The position numbers were made by a program, and so were the translations under genes. The notes beneath the pieces are model-generated. The model did no database searches and was not told the origin of the DNA. It saw nothing but the letters and a program-made list of their open reading frames with translations. From Pseudoteredinibacter isoporae (GTDB lineage Bacteria > Pseudomonadota > Gammaproteobacteria > Pseudomonadales > Cellvibrionaceae), in the NCBI RefSeq assembly GCF_011602085.1, contig NZ_JAAONY010000003.1:186001-250000 (forward strand): a DNA stretch of 64,000 bases, written 5' to 3'. This document shows positions 8,641 to 16,849 of this stretch, piece by piece (the first letter of the stretch is position 1; each line of letters begins with the position of its first letter).

Positions 8641-9585
8641 ATGAACCGCCTACTATTCTTGTTTATCTCCACGCTCTCTCTGATCGTACTAAACACCATT
8701 GCACTAAATACCAATGCAGCGGTTGACGATAGCATTCGAGTCTCACTGGAAGAGCCTGTGTCTGCCACTCCGCATTCCGGCGTTTCCAATCTGAGGGGCT
8801 GGGCCATTGATCAATCCGGCATCGACCGAATCGAGTTGTTCATCGACGACAAGTACGTGTCCGACATACCTTATGGTGGCCTTCGCACAGACGTTGGCGA
8901 CGCCTATCCAGATTATCAGAATTCTGACAACTCTGGCTTTTCAATGGCCTACAACTACAACGCTCTCAAGGCGGGAAGTCACACTGCCCGAGTACGAGCG
9001 TATAATCTGGTTGGCGACCATAAAGACAGCAGCGTCTCCTTTACCGTCGCCCCGATCAGCGAGAAGTTTTTAAGCAACACCGGTTCCGTTGTGCTCAATA
9101 ATGGCAGTACGATTTCTGCCAGCGGGAGCAACGCCCTGAAAGTGCAACGCGCTATGGTGGATGGTAAAGCCCTGGATATTGAACTGAAATGGAACCCGGC
9201 AACCCAGGGCTTCGGCATTCAAAAGGTCGACCCCAGCTCAACGGAACCAAACTACGTCAACAACGCCAATGGCAGCTGGAGAATCACCGAGCTTGGCAAT
9301 CGCTTCCTTGTTCAGTTTTACACCACACCGAGGAACAATGAAATCTACGCTTCAGCCGCGTTCCTTGATCTTAACGAGCGTTCTTTTCAAGCCGGTGAAG
9401 GTAAGGCGGTAAACGACAAAGCACTCGTCTTAACCATCGATGATGATGCGATCACGGCGCAATACAGCATTACCTTCTCCTCTTCGACAAATGCCAGTAT
9501 CTATGTTGTATCTTGCCAGGCGAAAGCGGGGTTTGTCTGTCTTCGAAATGCTGGCGAAACCCTGAACATGGTTAAGGTCATTTAA
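8641..9585 (+). CDS. Secreted Ig-like domain protein of unknown function
   Basis: A 314-residue protein with a signal peptide (about residues 1-27, ending NTNAA) and AAGGA 7 bases before the ATG. About residues 35-135 form an Ig-like module of a type common in marine bacteria: LRGWAIDQSGIDRIELFIDD, IPYGG, RTDVG, then SGFSMAY and GSHTARVRAYN. The second half (about 140-314) is beta-rich with two late cysteines (VSCQAKAGFVCLRN) and is not recognised. A G-C stem follows at 9618-9640. Probably extracellular or on the outer membrane; binding partner unknown. Confidence 0.75.
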   Translation: MNRLLFLFISTLSLIVLNTIALNTNAAVDDSIRVSLEEPVSATPHSGVSNLRGWAIDQSGIDRIELFIDDKYVSDIPYGGLRTDVGDAYPDYQNSDNSGFSMAYNYNALKAGSHTARVRAYNLVGDHKDSSVSFTVAPISEKFLSNTGSVVLNNGSTISASGSNALKVQRAMVDGKALDIELKWNPATQGFGIQKVDPSSTEPNYVNNANGSWRITELGNRFLVQFYTTPRNNEIYASAAFLDLNERSFQAGEGKAVNDKALVLTIDDDAITAQYSITFSSSTNASIYVVSCQAKAGFVCLRNAGETLNMVKVI

Positions 9586-9617
9586 AGCAAACAGTAAGCT
9601 CCAATTTTTGAACATCA

Positions 9618-9640
9618 GGGCCTTGGTTTTGCCAAGGTCC
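9618..9640 (+). terminator. Hairpin after the Ig-like protein gene
   Basis: GGGCCTTGG pairs with CCAAGGTCC (one G-U pair) around TTTTG, 33 bases after the stop. It lacks a U-tract. Confidence 0.5.
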
Positions 9641-10179
9641 AGCTCTCCCCAAATTGCCTCAATTCACGAAGCCGACCAAGCTTCCCTTTCTACGCAAATA
9701 GAGCAATTCTGTTGATTAATTCTATTAAAGTAAGCCCGATTAGATAGCAGACTAGTCAATTAATACCCCTGGAAGAAAGATGCTGCTCAATCAATTATTA
9801 ACCCATAAAATAAGTAGCCTCAAGATCAATTCCGTAAATTTTAGCAACTCCGACAATACATGATGTTCAAATACGGGATGAAGAGAGGCAATCCGTTCGT
9901 AATAGTCTGAAATAGCGCTATTATCGTCGCAGCCAAGCTTTCAGCTACACAGAATTAAACTTAAACACGCGACGAATCCATCGAAAGCACAGAAAAGGAG
10001 AGTTCAAGAATTGTTCAAAAACGGATAGTGATTTTTTTGCACTGTGCAACAATAACTTTCCAGAACGAGAAAGCCATTTTTAACGCTTAAAGTTTTCCAA
10101 ATTTCATTTCCAACCTTTATCTCAAACAATCGATAGTGGATTCCTGCTTTCTCCTCATAGTTTCAATACTTTCCATGTG
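9641..10179. other. Gene-free stretch of about 540 bp
   Basis: AT-rich sequence without supported open frames, repeats or RNA-like structure on either strand. Confidence 0.4.
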
Positions 10180-10185
10180 TATATT
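10180..10185 (+). promoter_or_regulatory. TATATT -10-like element upstream of small secreted paralog 3
   Basis: ATGTGTATATTTGTGCC lies 29 bases before the ATG. It is nearly identical to the element at 3106 (GTGTATATTT shared). Confidence 0.4.
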
Positions 10186-10214
10186 TGTGCCGTCACATAC
10201 AACAAGGAACTACT

Positions 10215-10568
10215 ATGAAAAATAAAATAATAGCACTCACCCTTAGCCTACTGGCATCAAGCCAAGCATTTGCAACGGCAAACAGGCCTGGAGAGGTTTG
10301 CGTTGATTCGGAGTTTATTACCCAGTTGGAATTCGGTTACATCACCAATATCACAGGTGGTCCCGATCACGGCTCCGCCGTTCTGGTTCACCTGTCAGAT
10401 GGAACCTCCATCCCATTAAATTTCCACATGAACGCCAACGATCGCAAAGGTAAGGCCATTATCGACGCACTCACATTAGCGTTCTTTTCCCAAAGAAAAG
10501 TTACACTTCTCGATCACTGGGGTCATAGATGCGATGACTTCGACCAGCTTATTATTCCTAGCCCGTAA
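10215..10568 (+). CDS. Small secreted protein, paralog 3 of 3
   Basis: A 117-residue protein from the ATG at 10215, preceded by AAGGA. An in-frame GTG 30 bases earlier would spoil the signal peptide and overlaps the promoter-like motif. The signal peptide ends at AFA. The mature part has the family's two cysteines and the blocks LEFGYITNI, GPDHGSAVLVHLSDG, IDALTLAFFSQRKVTL and CDDFDQLI. It is closest to paralog 2 in the C-terminal half. A strong hairpin follows at 10605. Function unknown. Confidence 0.85.
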   Translation: MKNKIIALTLSLLASSQAFATANRPGEVCVDSEFITQLEFGYITNITGGPDHGSAVLVHLSDGTSIPLNFHMNANDRKGKAIIDALTLAFFSQRKVTLLDHWGHRCDDFDQLIIPSP

Positions 10569-10604
10569 TCGACCAAGCCAAATGGTTTTCGGGACCAATA
10601 AACA

Positions 10605-10628
10605 AACGGGGCTTTGACCAGCCCCGTT
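10605..10628 (+). terminator. Hairpin after paralog 3
   Basis: AACGGGGCT and AGCCCCGTT form a perfect 9-bp stem with a 6-base loop, 37 bases after the stop codon. It is not followed by a U-run. Confidence 0.55.
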
Positions 10629-11055
10629 ACGTATATCACCATCTATTTCGAACAAACTGCAATAAAACACAGCCAACGAGGGAACTCTGATATTGTATTT
10701 TTAAATATGTTCTTAGTTTCATGTTAGATCGCCCCGTAGCAACAGAACCCACAAACACCTCGCCCCACGAAGTCAATCTTCCACTTATTCAATATATCGG
10801 TACAAAAATTCTACCCGAGAAAGAAAATATTAAAGCTTGGAGAATATATAAAGTAAAATTTTATCAGACACCACCTCCAAATTGACACTTAACAGCTGCC
10901 ACTTAAAGGAAGGTAAAGCCCTGGCAAACAGAGGTCCCGAATTATTTCCTGGCACTCCAAAGTACAAACTACACTTTGGATATCTTCCCCTTATTCACTT
11001 AGCATAGCCATCCTATATTCAAGGTAAAACCTCTTCGGGCAGAAAGGGTGTAAAA
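10629..11055. other. Gene-free stretch of about 430 bp
   Basis: A 54-codon frame (10721-10885, plus strand) begins with ATG but has no ribosome-binding site and an unremarkable product. Otherwise nothing was seen. Confidence 0.4.
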
Positions 11056-12180
11056 ATAAAAATTGCTATTATCGGTGCCGGCATTGGTGGGTTAACTACA
11101 GCCCTCTTCCTTGAGAGGCAAGGGTTTGAGGTCCAACTATTCGAGCAATCCAACGAAATCAAGCTCATTGGGGCCGGGATTATACTGGCCCATAATGCCA
11201 TGCAGGTTTTTGACAAGTTGAACCTCAAGGAAACGATCACTGAGCAGGGCAAGGCTTTGACATCGTTTAAGATAAAGACCTCAAAGTTCGAAGACATTAA
11301 CGAAATCAATACCCAAACTTTCGGTCGAAAGTTTTCTGTATCCAGCATCGCAATTAAACGATCGGAATTGCAAGCACTGCTTCTCAAAGAGATTCAGACC
11401 ACCCAGATTTCTCTGGGCAAGAGGGTCATCGGTTTTAATACCGAACAGGAAACCTCCATTCACTTTGCTGACGGTAGCTCATTTCCATGTGACACCGTGA
11501 TTTCAGCCGACGGCATTCATTCCATTACGCGGCGTGAACTCTTCAAAACCGGTATTATTAGAAAACCAGGCCAGACCTGCTGGCGAGGCATATCAACGAT
11601 CAATCTCCCCAAAGCCTATAAAAGTGAATTAAACGAACTTTGGGGTAAGGGATCACGCTTTGGTTTTGTTGAAGTTTCGGAAAATCAGGTTTACTGGTAC
11701 GGTCTGCACAATAGCAAAAGAGAGTTAGAGCAAAGTGAACTTTTAGACTTGTTCCAAAACTACGCGCCGATTGTTGCTGATATCATCACTAGCACGCCCA
11801 CCGACAATATACATCTAAGTGAAATTTCCGATCTAAAACCCATCCCTAACTGGCACAAGAACACTGTTTGTTTGCTGGGCGATGCTGCACATGCGACAAC
11901 CCCCAATATGGGACAAAGCGCCTGCCAGGCGATAGAAGACGCGTTCGTATTAAGCCACTATCTTGGCAAGCACCCGGCGGAACTTGCCTTTGCCAAATTT
12001 GAGGAATCCAGAAAAGAGAAGGCTCGAAGGGTCGTCAATATGAGCTGGTGGCTAGGCTATATTTCACAGTTGGAAAGCCCTGTTCTCTCTGCGATAAGAA
12101 ACTTTTTGTTTCGCAAAGCACCGAAGAAATACAACAGTGAGCAAACCGAAAAAATTTATTCATTGCCCGATTGTCAATAG
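11056..12180 (+). CDS. FAD-dependent aromatic-type monooxygenase with ATA at the expected start codon
   Basis: The dinucleotide-binding motif IGAGIGGLTTALFLERQGFEV at the N-terminus shows that the gene begins near 11056, although the first ATG is at 11200. At the expected start the codon is ATA, preceded by AGAAAGGG; no ATG, GTG or TTG exists between it and the upstream stop at 11005. Later motifs are intact: a DG motif (TVISADGIHS) and the second FAD motif (LLGDAAHATTPNMGQ). The 374-residue product fits the PF01494 single-component flavin hydroxylases (salicylate/urate hydroxylase type). Substrate unknown. Starting at 11200 would remove the FAD site, so the gene is either translated from ATA or recently silenced. 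Confidence 0.75.
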   Translation: MKIAIIGAGIGGLTTALFLERQGFEVQLFEQSNEIKLIGAGIILAHNAMQVFDKLNLKETITEQGKALTSFKIKTSKFEDINEINTQTFGRKFSVSSIAIKRSELQALLLKEIQTTQISLGKRVIGFNTEQETSIHFADGSSFPCDTVISADGIHSITRRELFKTGIIRKPGQTCWRGISTINLPKAYKSELNELWGKGSRFGFVEVSENQVYWYGLHNSKRELEQSELLDLFQNYAPIVADIITSTPTDNIHLSEISDLKPIPNWHKNTVCLLGDAAHATTPNMGQSACQAIEDAFVLSHYLGKHPAELAFAKFEESRKEKARRVVNMSWWLGYISQLESPVLSAIRNFLFRKAPKKYNSEQTEKIYSLPDCQ

Positions 12181-12215
12181 GGGCTGTTTGAAGTTTCACC
12201 CCAAGAGAATTGGCC

Positions 12216-12818
12216 TTAGCCCTCCTCCCCTAACGCAACCCTGACCACAAAACCTCCCAGAACATCACCACCACGAAAGTTGTCTCTGGCACTGTCAGGG
12301 TGACCGTTGTGACACAAAACGCAACTGATATCCCCAGCAACATCAGCATAGACAGCCGTATAGTAACGTCGCCCATTCAACACTTCGACTTGATAAAAAG
12401 CTTCTGCCGGATTTTCTGCAACCGCTTTAAGCCCTTCCCGAACAACCGCGGACCTGGGCTGATTATTCGCATTAATTGGCCAAAGGGATTTTAATCCAAG
12501 CTCCACACTCGCATCGTCGGTTTCAAAGCCTTCACTCACATAGCGGGCCATTTGTGCGGGCAAAGGCAGCGTATGAGCTTCCTCCCAATTTTCCGTAGCA
12601 GCAATAACATTTCTTCTGACACTCAAAGGCGTAACGACATTTTTAGCGTAGGCATCCCGTGAAGCGCGAAGTAACTGATGTAAAGAGTCAGTCATCAATC
12701 TCGGGCTGACCGATAACTGCTCTTCGTCTGAAGTGGAAAATTTGCAGGCAGAGAGTATAGAGATAGAAGGTATTAGTATCAGGAATACACAGAGTCGAAA
12801 TGAAACAGCCAGCTTCAT
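12216..12818 (-). CDS. Tll0287-like (DUF3365) heme-binding lipoprotein
   Basis: A 200-residue protein from the ATG at 12818; another ATG lies four codons upstream. The signal peptide ends in the lipobox LSAC, so it is probably a periplasm-facing lipoprotein. The domain ends with CVLCHNGHPDS, a CxxCH c-type heme site, preceded by NGRRYYTAVYADV, as in Tll0287-like sensor and electron-transfer domains. Covalent heme attachment would need the Ccm system encoded at the other end of the window. It is convergent with the monooxygenase gene; no operon partner. Redox or sensor role inferred. Confidence 0.8.
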   Translation of the reverse strand: MKLAVSFRLCVFLILIPSISILSACKFSTSDEEQLSVSPRLMTDSLHQLLRASRDAYAKNVVTPLSVRRNVIAATENWEEAHTLPLPAQMARYVSEGFETDDASVELGLKSLWPINANNQPRSAVVREGLKAVAENPAEAFYQVEVLNGRRYYTAVYADVAGDISCVLCHNGHPDSARDNFRGGDVLGGFVVRVALGEEG

Positions 12819-13011
12819 AGGGTTATCCATTATAAGAATTATTGTAGGCGCTCAATATAACATTGCTATGCAGAGGTGATTTTCACAAATTTATCACGGC
12901 AAGAGCAGCCACTTGAGGTCGACCTCTGGATACAAAGCCGTTTGCTGTCAGCTCCCAACTCTCCGAATCATCGTGTTACCATTGTGAGCAATACATGGGA
13001 GTATAGTTAAG

Positions 13012-13482
13012 ATGAGATTATTCATTGTTTTAATATTCGCAGCTGTTTCTGCACAAGGATCAAGTGTATACAAATGCACCGACAAACACGGCAACCCCGT
13101 CTATAGCGATAAGCCCTGCAAAGGCGTAAAGGGAGTCGAAGCCAAAGTATCCATCACTCCCCCTCCGACATCCGGTTCATCGTTCGATGACTCAGATAAC
13201 GAGAAAATCAAAGATCTACGCAAGAAATGGGACCGGGATAAGCTGGAAAAAGAGATCAAACAAGCCAAGAGAGACATACTCCGATATCGTCGGGCTATGG
13301 ATAGCGAAGTCTCCCAGCTCGAACAAGAACAGCGTATGGCCGCCAATAACCTTGCAGGCGCCCAGTATCACAGCAGCTTGTCAACTCAAATCCGAGCCGC
13401 AACCCAGAAGTACACCGCACTCATTGAAGACAAGCGCGAAGAAATAAAAGCGAAACAGAGTAAGCTGGAAGCCATTGAATAA
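13012..13482 (+). CDS. DUF4124 domain protein with C-terminal coiled coil
   Basis: A 156-residue protein: signal peptide (about 1-17), then the DUF4124 signature VYKCTDKHGNPVYSDKPC with its two cysteines. A Ser/Pro linker and a long charged helical region (about 60-156, many K, E and Q) predicted as coiled coil follow. DUF4124 proteins are small periplasmic proteins of unknown function in proteobacteria. GGGAG lies about 12 bases before the ATG. Confidence 0.82.
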   Translation: MRLFIVLIFAAVSAQGSSVYKCTDKHGNPVYSDKPCKGVKGVEAKVSITPPPTSGSSFDDSDNEKIKDLRKKWDRDKLEKEIKQAKRDILRYRRAMDSEVSQLEQEQRMAANNLAGAQYHSSLSTQIRAATQKYTALIEDKREEIKAKQSKLEAIE

Positions 13483-13652
13483 TGCAGTTTGAACAAAATT
13501 CCTACGAATTCACAGAACCGGTTGGCATTTACTGATATCCGGTAACACCCTCTCTCCTACCGCACAAGGCTAAGCGGTTAGCTTTGGTTTGCATTGTATA
13601 CAAAACCGAATATGATGGCGCATTTCCAAACTATCCAGGTAGAAGAATAATT

Positions 13653-15053
13653 ATGGGCAAGGGAATAAGAATACCGCACACACTGGTTTTGCTATTGGGC
13701 ATGATGTTTATTGCCTATATTGCGACATGGGTTGTTCCACAGGGCTTCTTTGAGACGATCACTCTGGAAAATGGCCGCCAGGCCGTAGTTGCCGGAACCT
13801 ATACCGTCGCGCAAGATCAGGTCAGATTGAGCCCTTTCGACTTTTTAGTCGCCATTCCCAGGGCCTTTGCCGCCGCCCAGGACATTATCTTCTTTGTATT
13901 TACCGTAGGTGGCATCCTGGCCATTGCACGGGCGACAGGTACCATTGATGCTCTGATTGGAAGTCTGCTGGAGCGCTTTGGAACAAAGCCCCAGATGCTG
14001 ATTTTCATGGTCATCTTTGTGTTTTCAATGGCATCAAGTGCCATTGGGACCGCTGGAGAATACATTCCCTTCGTCCTGATTCTCGTGGGCCTCTGTAAGG
14101 CAATGAAACTGGATGCAATGACAGCCGTGGGCATGGTTGTTACGGGTTACGGCATTGGTTATGGCGTCTCAGCCTTCAACCCGTTCACTGTTATGGTGGC
14201 TCAGCAAATCGCTGAAGTCCCCCTTTACTCTGGTATCGAGTTGCGCCTGGCGATCTTTTTACCGTTTGTACTGATCGGTTTTCATCACGTTTGGCGCTAT
14301 ATGCGAATGATACAAGCGGATCCTTCAGCTTCCTACGTCGTTGGGCAACCCTGCCCCCTGGCCGGCAAGGAAACACTCGATTATCCCAAGCTCAACATAC
14401 GCCACAAACTGATTCTGCTTGGCCTTATTGCCACCATTGCAACCGCTGTATGGGGCATTTCAGAAAAAGGATGGTATCTCTACCAGCTTGGCGCCATGTT
14501 TATTCTGTGGGGCCTGTTTACCATCATCGTGGGCAAGCTCAGCGCCGATGAAGCCGCCAATAAATTCATCGAAGGTGTTCAGGAGCTGGCCACAACCGCC
14601 ATCCTGGTCGGCGTTGCTCGTGGTATTGCACTCATTATGGAAGACGGCCAGATTCTGCATACTCTGGTTCACGCCATGTCTCTTCCCCTCTCACATCTGG
14701 GTGCTGAACTGGCTTCTGTTGGCATGTTTATCATGCAGAGCATTCTCAATCTCTTTATCCCCTCCGGCAGCGGACAAGCCTACGTCACCATGCCGTTGAT
14801 GGCGCCCGTGAGTGATTTGATCGGTGTTAACCGTCAGATTGCTGTACTGGCTTATCAGTTTGGAGATGGCTTTTCGAATATGATCATCCCGACGAATGCG
14901 GTGCTTATGGGCATTATCGGCATGGCAGGTGTGCCTTATAGCGCTTGGTTCAGGTTCTGCTTGCCGCTGATATTGAAGCTGATGTTGGCCGCGTCGATTG
15001 TCCTTATGCTGGCTGTGTTTTTTGGTTACGGGGCCGATGTACAACCGGTATAA
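13653..15053 (+). CDS. YfcC/DcuC-like membrane transporter
   Basis: A 466-residue integral membrane protein with about 12 hydrophobic segments. The start is placed at the ATG at 13653; the frame runs up to a TTG at 13584, but the extra 23 residues look non-coding. The first helix, TWVVPQGFFE, the long N-terminal loop, GTAGEYIPF and the repeated motif VSAFNPFTVMVAQQ / LNLFIPSGSGQAYVTMP match the YfcC/C4-dicarboxylate anaerobic carrier-like family. Members are thought to export or exchange dicarboxylates or amino acids; the substrate here is unknown. An 11-bp hairpin follows. Confidence 0.82.
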   Translation: MGKGIRIPHTLVLLLGMMFIAYIATWVVPQGFFETITLENGRQAVVAGTYTVAQDQVRLSPFDFLVAIPRAFAAAQDIIFFVFTVGGILAIARATGTIDALIGSLLERFGTKPQMLIFMVIFVFSMASSAIGTAGEYIPFVLILVGLCKAMKLDAMTAVGMVVTGYGIGYGVSAFNPFTVMVAQQIAEVPLYSGIELRLAIFLPFVLIGFHHVWRYMRMIQADPSASYVVGQPCPLAGKETLDYPKLNIRHKLILLGLIATIATAVWGISEKGWYLYQLGAMFILWGLFTIIVGKLSADEAANKFIEGVQELATTAILVGVARGIALIMEDGQILHTLVHAMSLPLSHLGAELASVGMFIMQSILNLFIPSGSGQAYVTMPLMAPVSDLIGVNRQIAVLAYQFGDGFSNMIIPTNAVLMGIIGMAGVPYSAWFRFCLPLILKLMLAASIVLMLAVFFGYGADVQPV

Positions 15054-15085
15054 ACAACCGTCGATTCAACACAAACATCGCTCAT

Positions 15086-15113
15086 ACTGTGGCGGCTTGA
15101 TGGCCGCCACAGT
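15086..15113. terminator. Hairpin between convergent transporter and diguanylate cyclase genes
   Basis: ACTGTGGCGGC and GCCGCCACAGT form a perfect 11-bp stem with a 6-base loop, placed between two converging genes where it could serve both. U-tracts are weak. Confidence 0.6.
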
Positions 15114-15132
15114 TGGCCGATGTCGTGACTCA

Positions 15133-16329
15133 TCAATACGCTATGCCATAATTGGGAGCAGCATCGCTGTCACTTACACACACCCGGTCACGCCCTTCAT
15201 TTTTGGCCTGATATAAAGCGTCATCCGCTTCAGCTTGAAGCGTGTCAAAGGTATCGGTCCCAAGCAGTTGCCGAGAAGCGATACCGATACTCAGCGAAAC
15301 CTTTTCATCCAGAACGGGGTGGCTTTGGCATGCATCACTGAAAATCTCGCGTGTTCGATTTGCAATGTTCAATGCAGAGTCGATATTCACCGAATGCAAA
15401 AGCACACACACCTCCTCACCTCCCCAGCGGGCAGCAATATCAGCCTCCCGCAACACAGACCGCAATGTTTCAGCTAATATTTTCAACACCTCATCACCAA
15501 TAGCGTGTCCATATTGGTCGTTGATTGACTTAAAGTGATCGATGTCTAGCATCAACACGGTGACTTGCTGATGATTACGCTTCGCTATAGATATCAACGG
15601 CAACAATCGCGCATAGAACCCTCGTCTATTTGGAAGCTCTGTCAGCTCATCGTGATGCGCCGCGAAATCAAGCTTCTCAAGAAGTCGTCCAACGCTTAAT
15701 AACATTAGCAATGGTGTGCCTATGGTTATCCCCATTAATGCACCCAGCCAGGTAATACTCGACACCCAATTCATTTGCGAACCAATGAAAGGCAAATGCC
15801 CCAGCGACCCATAAACAGTGTAAATAGTGCTAAGGCATACTTCGGCCAGCGCTACCGTGGCAGCAATATTGGCCGCCAACTTTTCGATTTTATTATCGCG
15901 AGCATATTGAAACAGTATCCAAGCGTAATTTAAGCGCACCCAGATTAACCAGGCACCTACAATGGCGATTCTGAATTCGGCTTTTGGCCACAAAATGGTA
16001 AAAGACAAGGTCAGAGCAATGACGGGGAATATAAGCCACACTTTATGTTGATTTGACAGAGGACTACCAACAAATTTATAGGTGCCCATCAACCAGAAAG
16101 CATGCCCTAACAATAAACATAAATTATGGCTATTTGCGCGAACGGCAAACGACATATCCTGGAAAAATAAATGTGAACCATAGGCAAACGACAATAGAAA
16201 AAGCCCAATCGCCCAATACTTTGCCCCCTCAACTGCACGGCTCATATAGGACAGTATCCCCAAAATAGCCGCACCCACCAGAGAGGCTAAAGACAAGGTC
16301 AACATCAAGGTAATATCATCTAATTCCAA
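15133..16329 (-). CDS. Membrane-bound diguanylate cyclase (GGEEV signature)
   Basis: A 398-residue protein with about seven membrane helices (residues 8-215), a short linker and a GGDEF domain (about 225-390). The active-site signature is GGEEV at 303-307, a tolerated variant of GGEEF. An inhibitory RxxD site (R294-D297) sits exactly five residues upstream, so product feedback is expected. DELTELPNRRGF and DIDHFKSINDQYGH are intact. The start is TTG, chosen because GGGGAG precedes it at 5-6 bases. It would make c-di-GMP in response to an unknown membrane signal. Confidence 0.88.
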   Translation of the reverse strand: MELDDITLMLTLSLASLVGAAILGILSYMSRAVEGAKYWAIGLFLLSFAYGSHLFFQDMSFAVRANSHNLCLLLGHAFWLMGTYKFVGSPLSNQHKVWLIFPVIALTLSFTILWPKAEFRIAIVGAWLIWVRLNYAWILFQYARDNKIEKLAANIAATVALAEVCLSTIYTVYGSLGHLPFIGSQMNWVSSITWLGALMGITIGTPLLMLLSVGRLLEKLDFAAHHDELTELPNRRGFYARLLPLISIAKRNHQQVTVLMLDIDHFKSINDQYGHAIGDEVLKILAETLRSVLREADIAARWGGEEVCVLLHSVNIDSALNIANRTREIFSDACQSHPVLDEKVSLSIGIASRQLLGTDTFDTLQAEADDALYQAKNEGRDRVCVSDSDAAPNYGIAY

Positions 16330-16849
16330 CGGAGCTCCCCAAGAACATCATGTTCCAGTACCAAGGTAATCGTCAGAAATAAAAGCTCTATTCCCGACAC
16401 CAACACTTTAAGCCAATAGATAATTCAGTAATCAAAGCGTAGTTTAGTATTATTCATCAAACCAGCAAAAAGTTAGAAAGCATCGGTAGCCCTCCAAACA
16501 GTATGGATTTAACCAAAGCCTCCCGGCACTGTATCCCAACCCCAGAATAAGACAATACTTGAATGGCCGGCACTCAACGAAAATACTGCTCACCGCTAAA
16601 TGAACCCGACCTGAGGAATCCAGGCTTTCAGCTAATTATTGCAACAGCCCACTTATCCTTAAATATTATGGAAGCTCAGCATTAAACACATGAATATTCA
16701 TGCATCAAGCAACACTGATGACGCCTGCATGCAAGCTGCCCAGTGGCTGTAACTGGAGAACAGGCTAATTGTGAATCTCCGATCATTCAAACCTTCAGCA
16801 ATAGTATTACGTCTCAGTGAATTCAATTTCAATAAACGAGACAACAGCT
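16330..16849. other. Gene-free stretch of 520 bp between divergent genes
   Basis: It holds the promoters of the diguanylate cyclase (minus) and the esterase (plus). No clear hexamers, repeats or supported small frames were seen. Confidence 0.4.

Noticed and set aside
10721-10885. 54-codon plus-strand frame beginning with ATG
   Set aside because: No ribosome-binding site, unremarkable composition and no recognised features; plausible by chance in AT-rich DNA.
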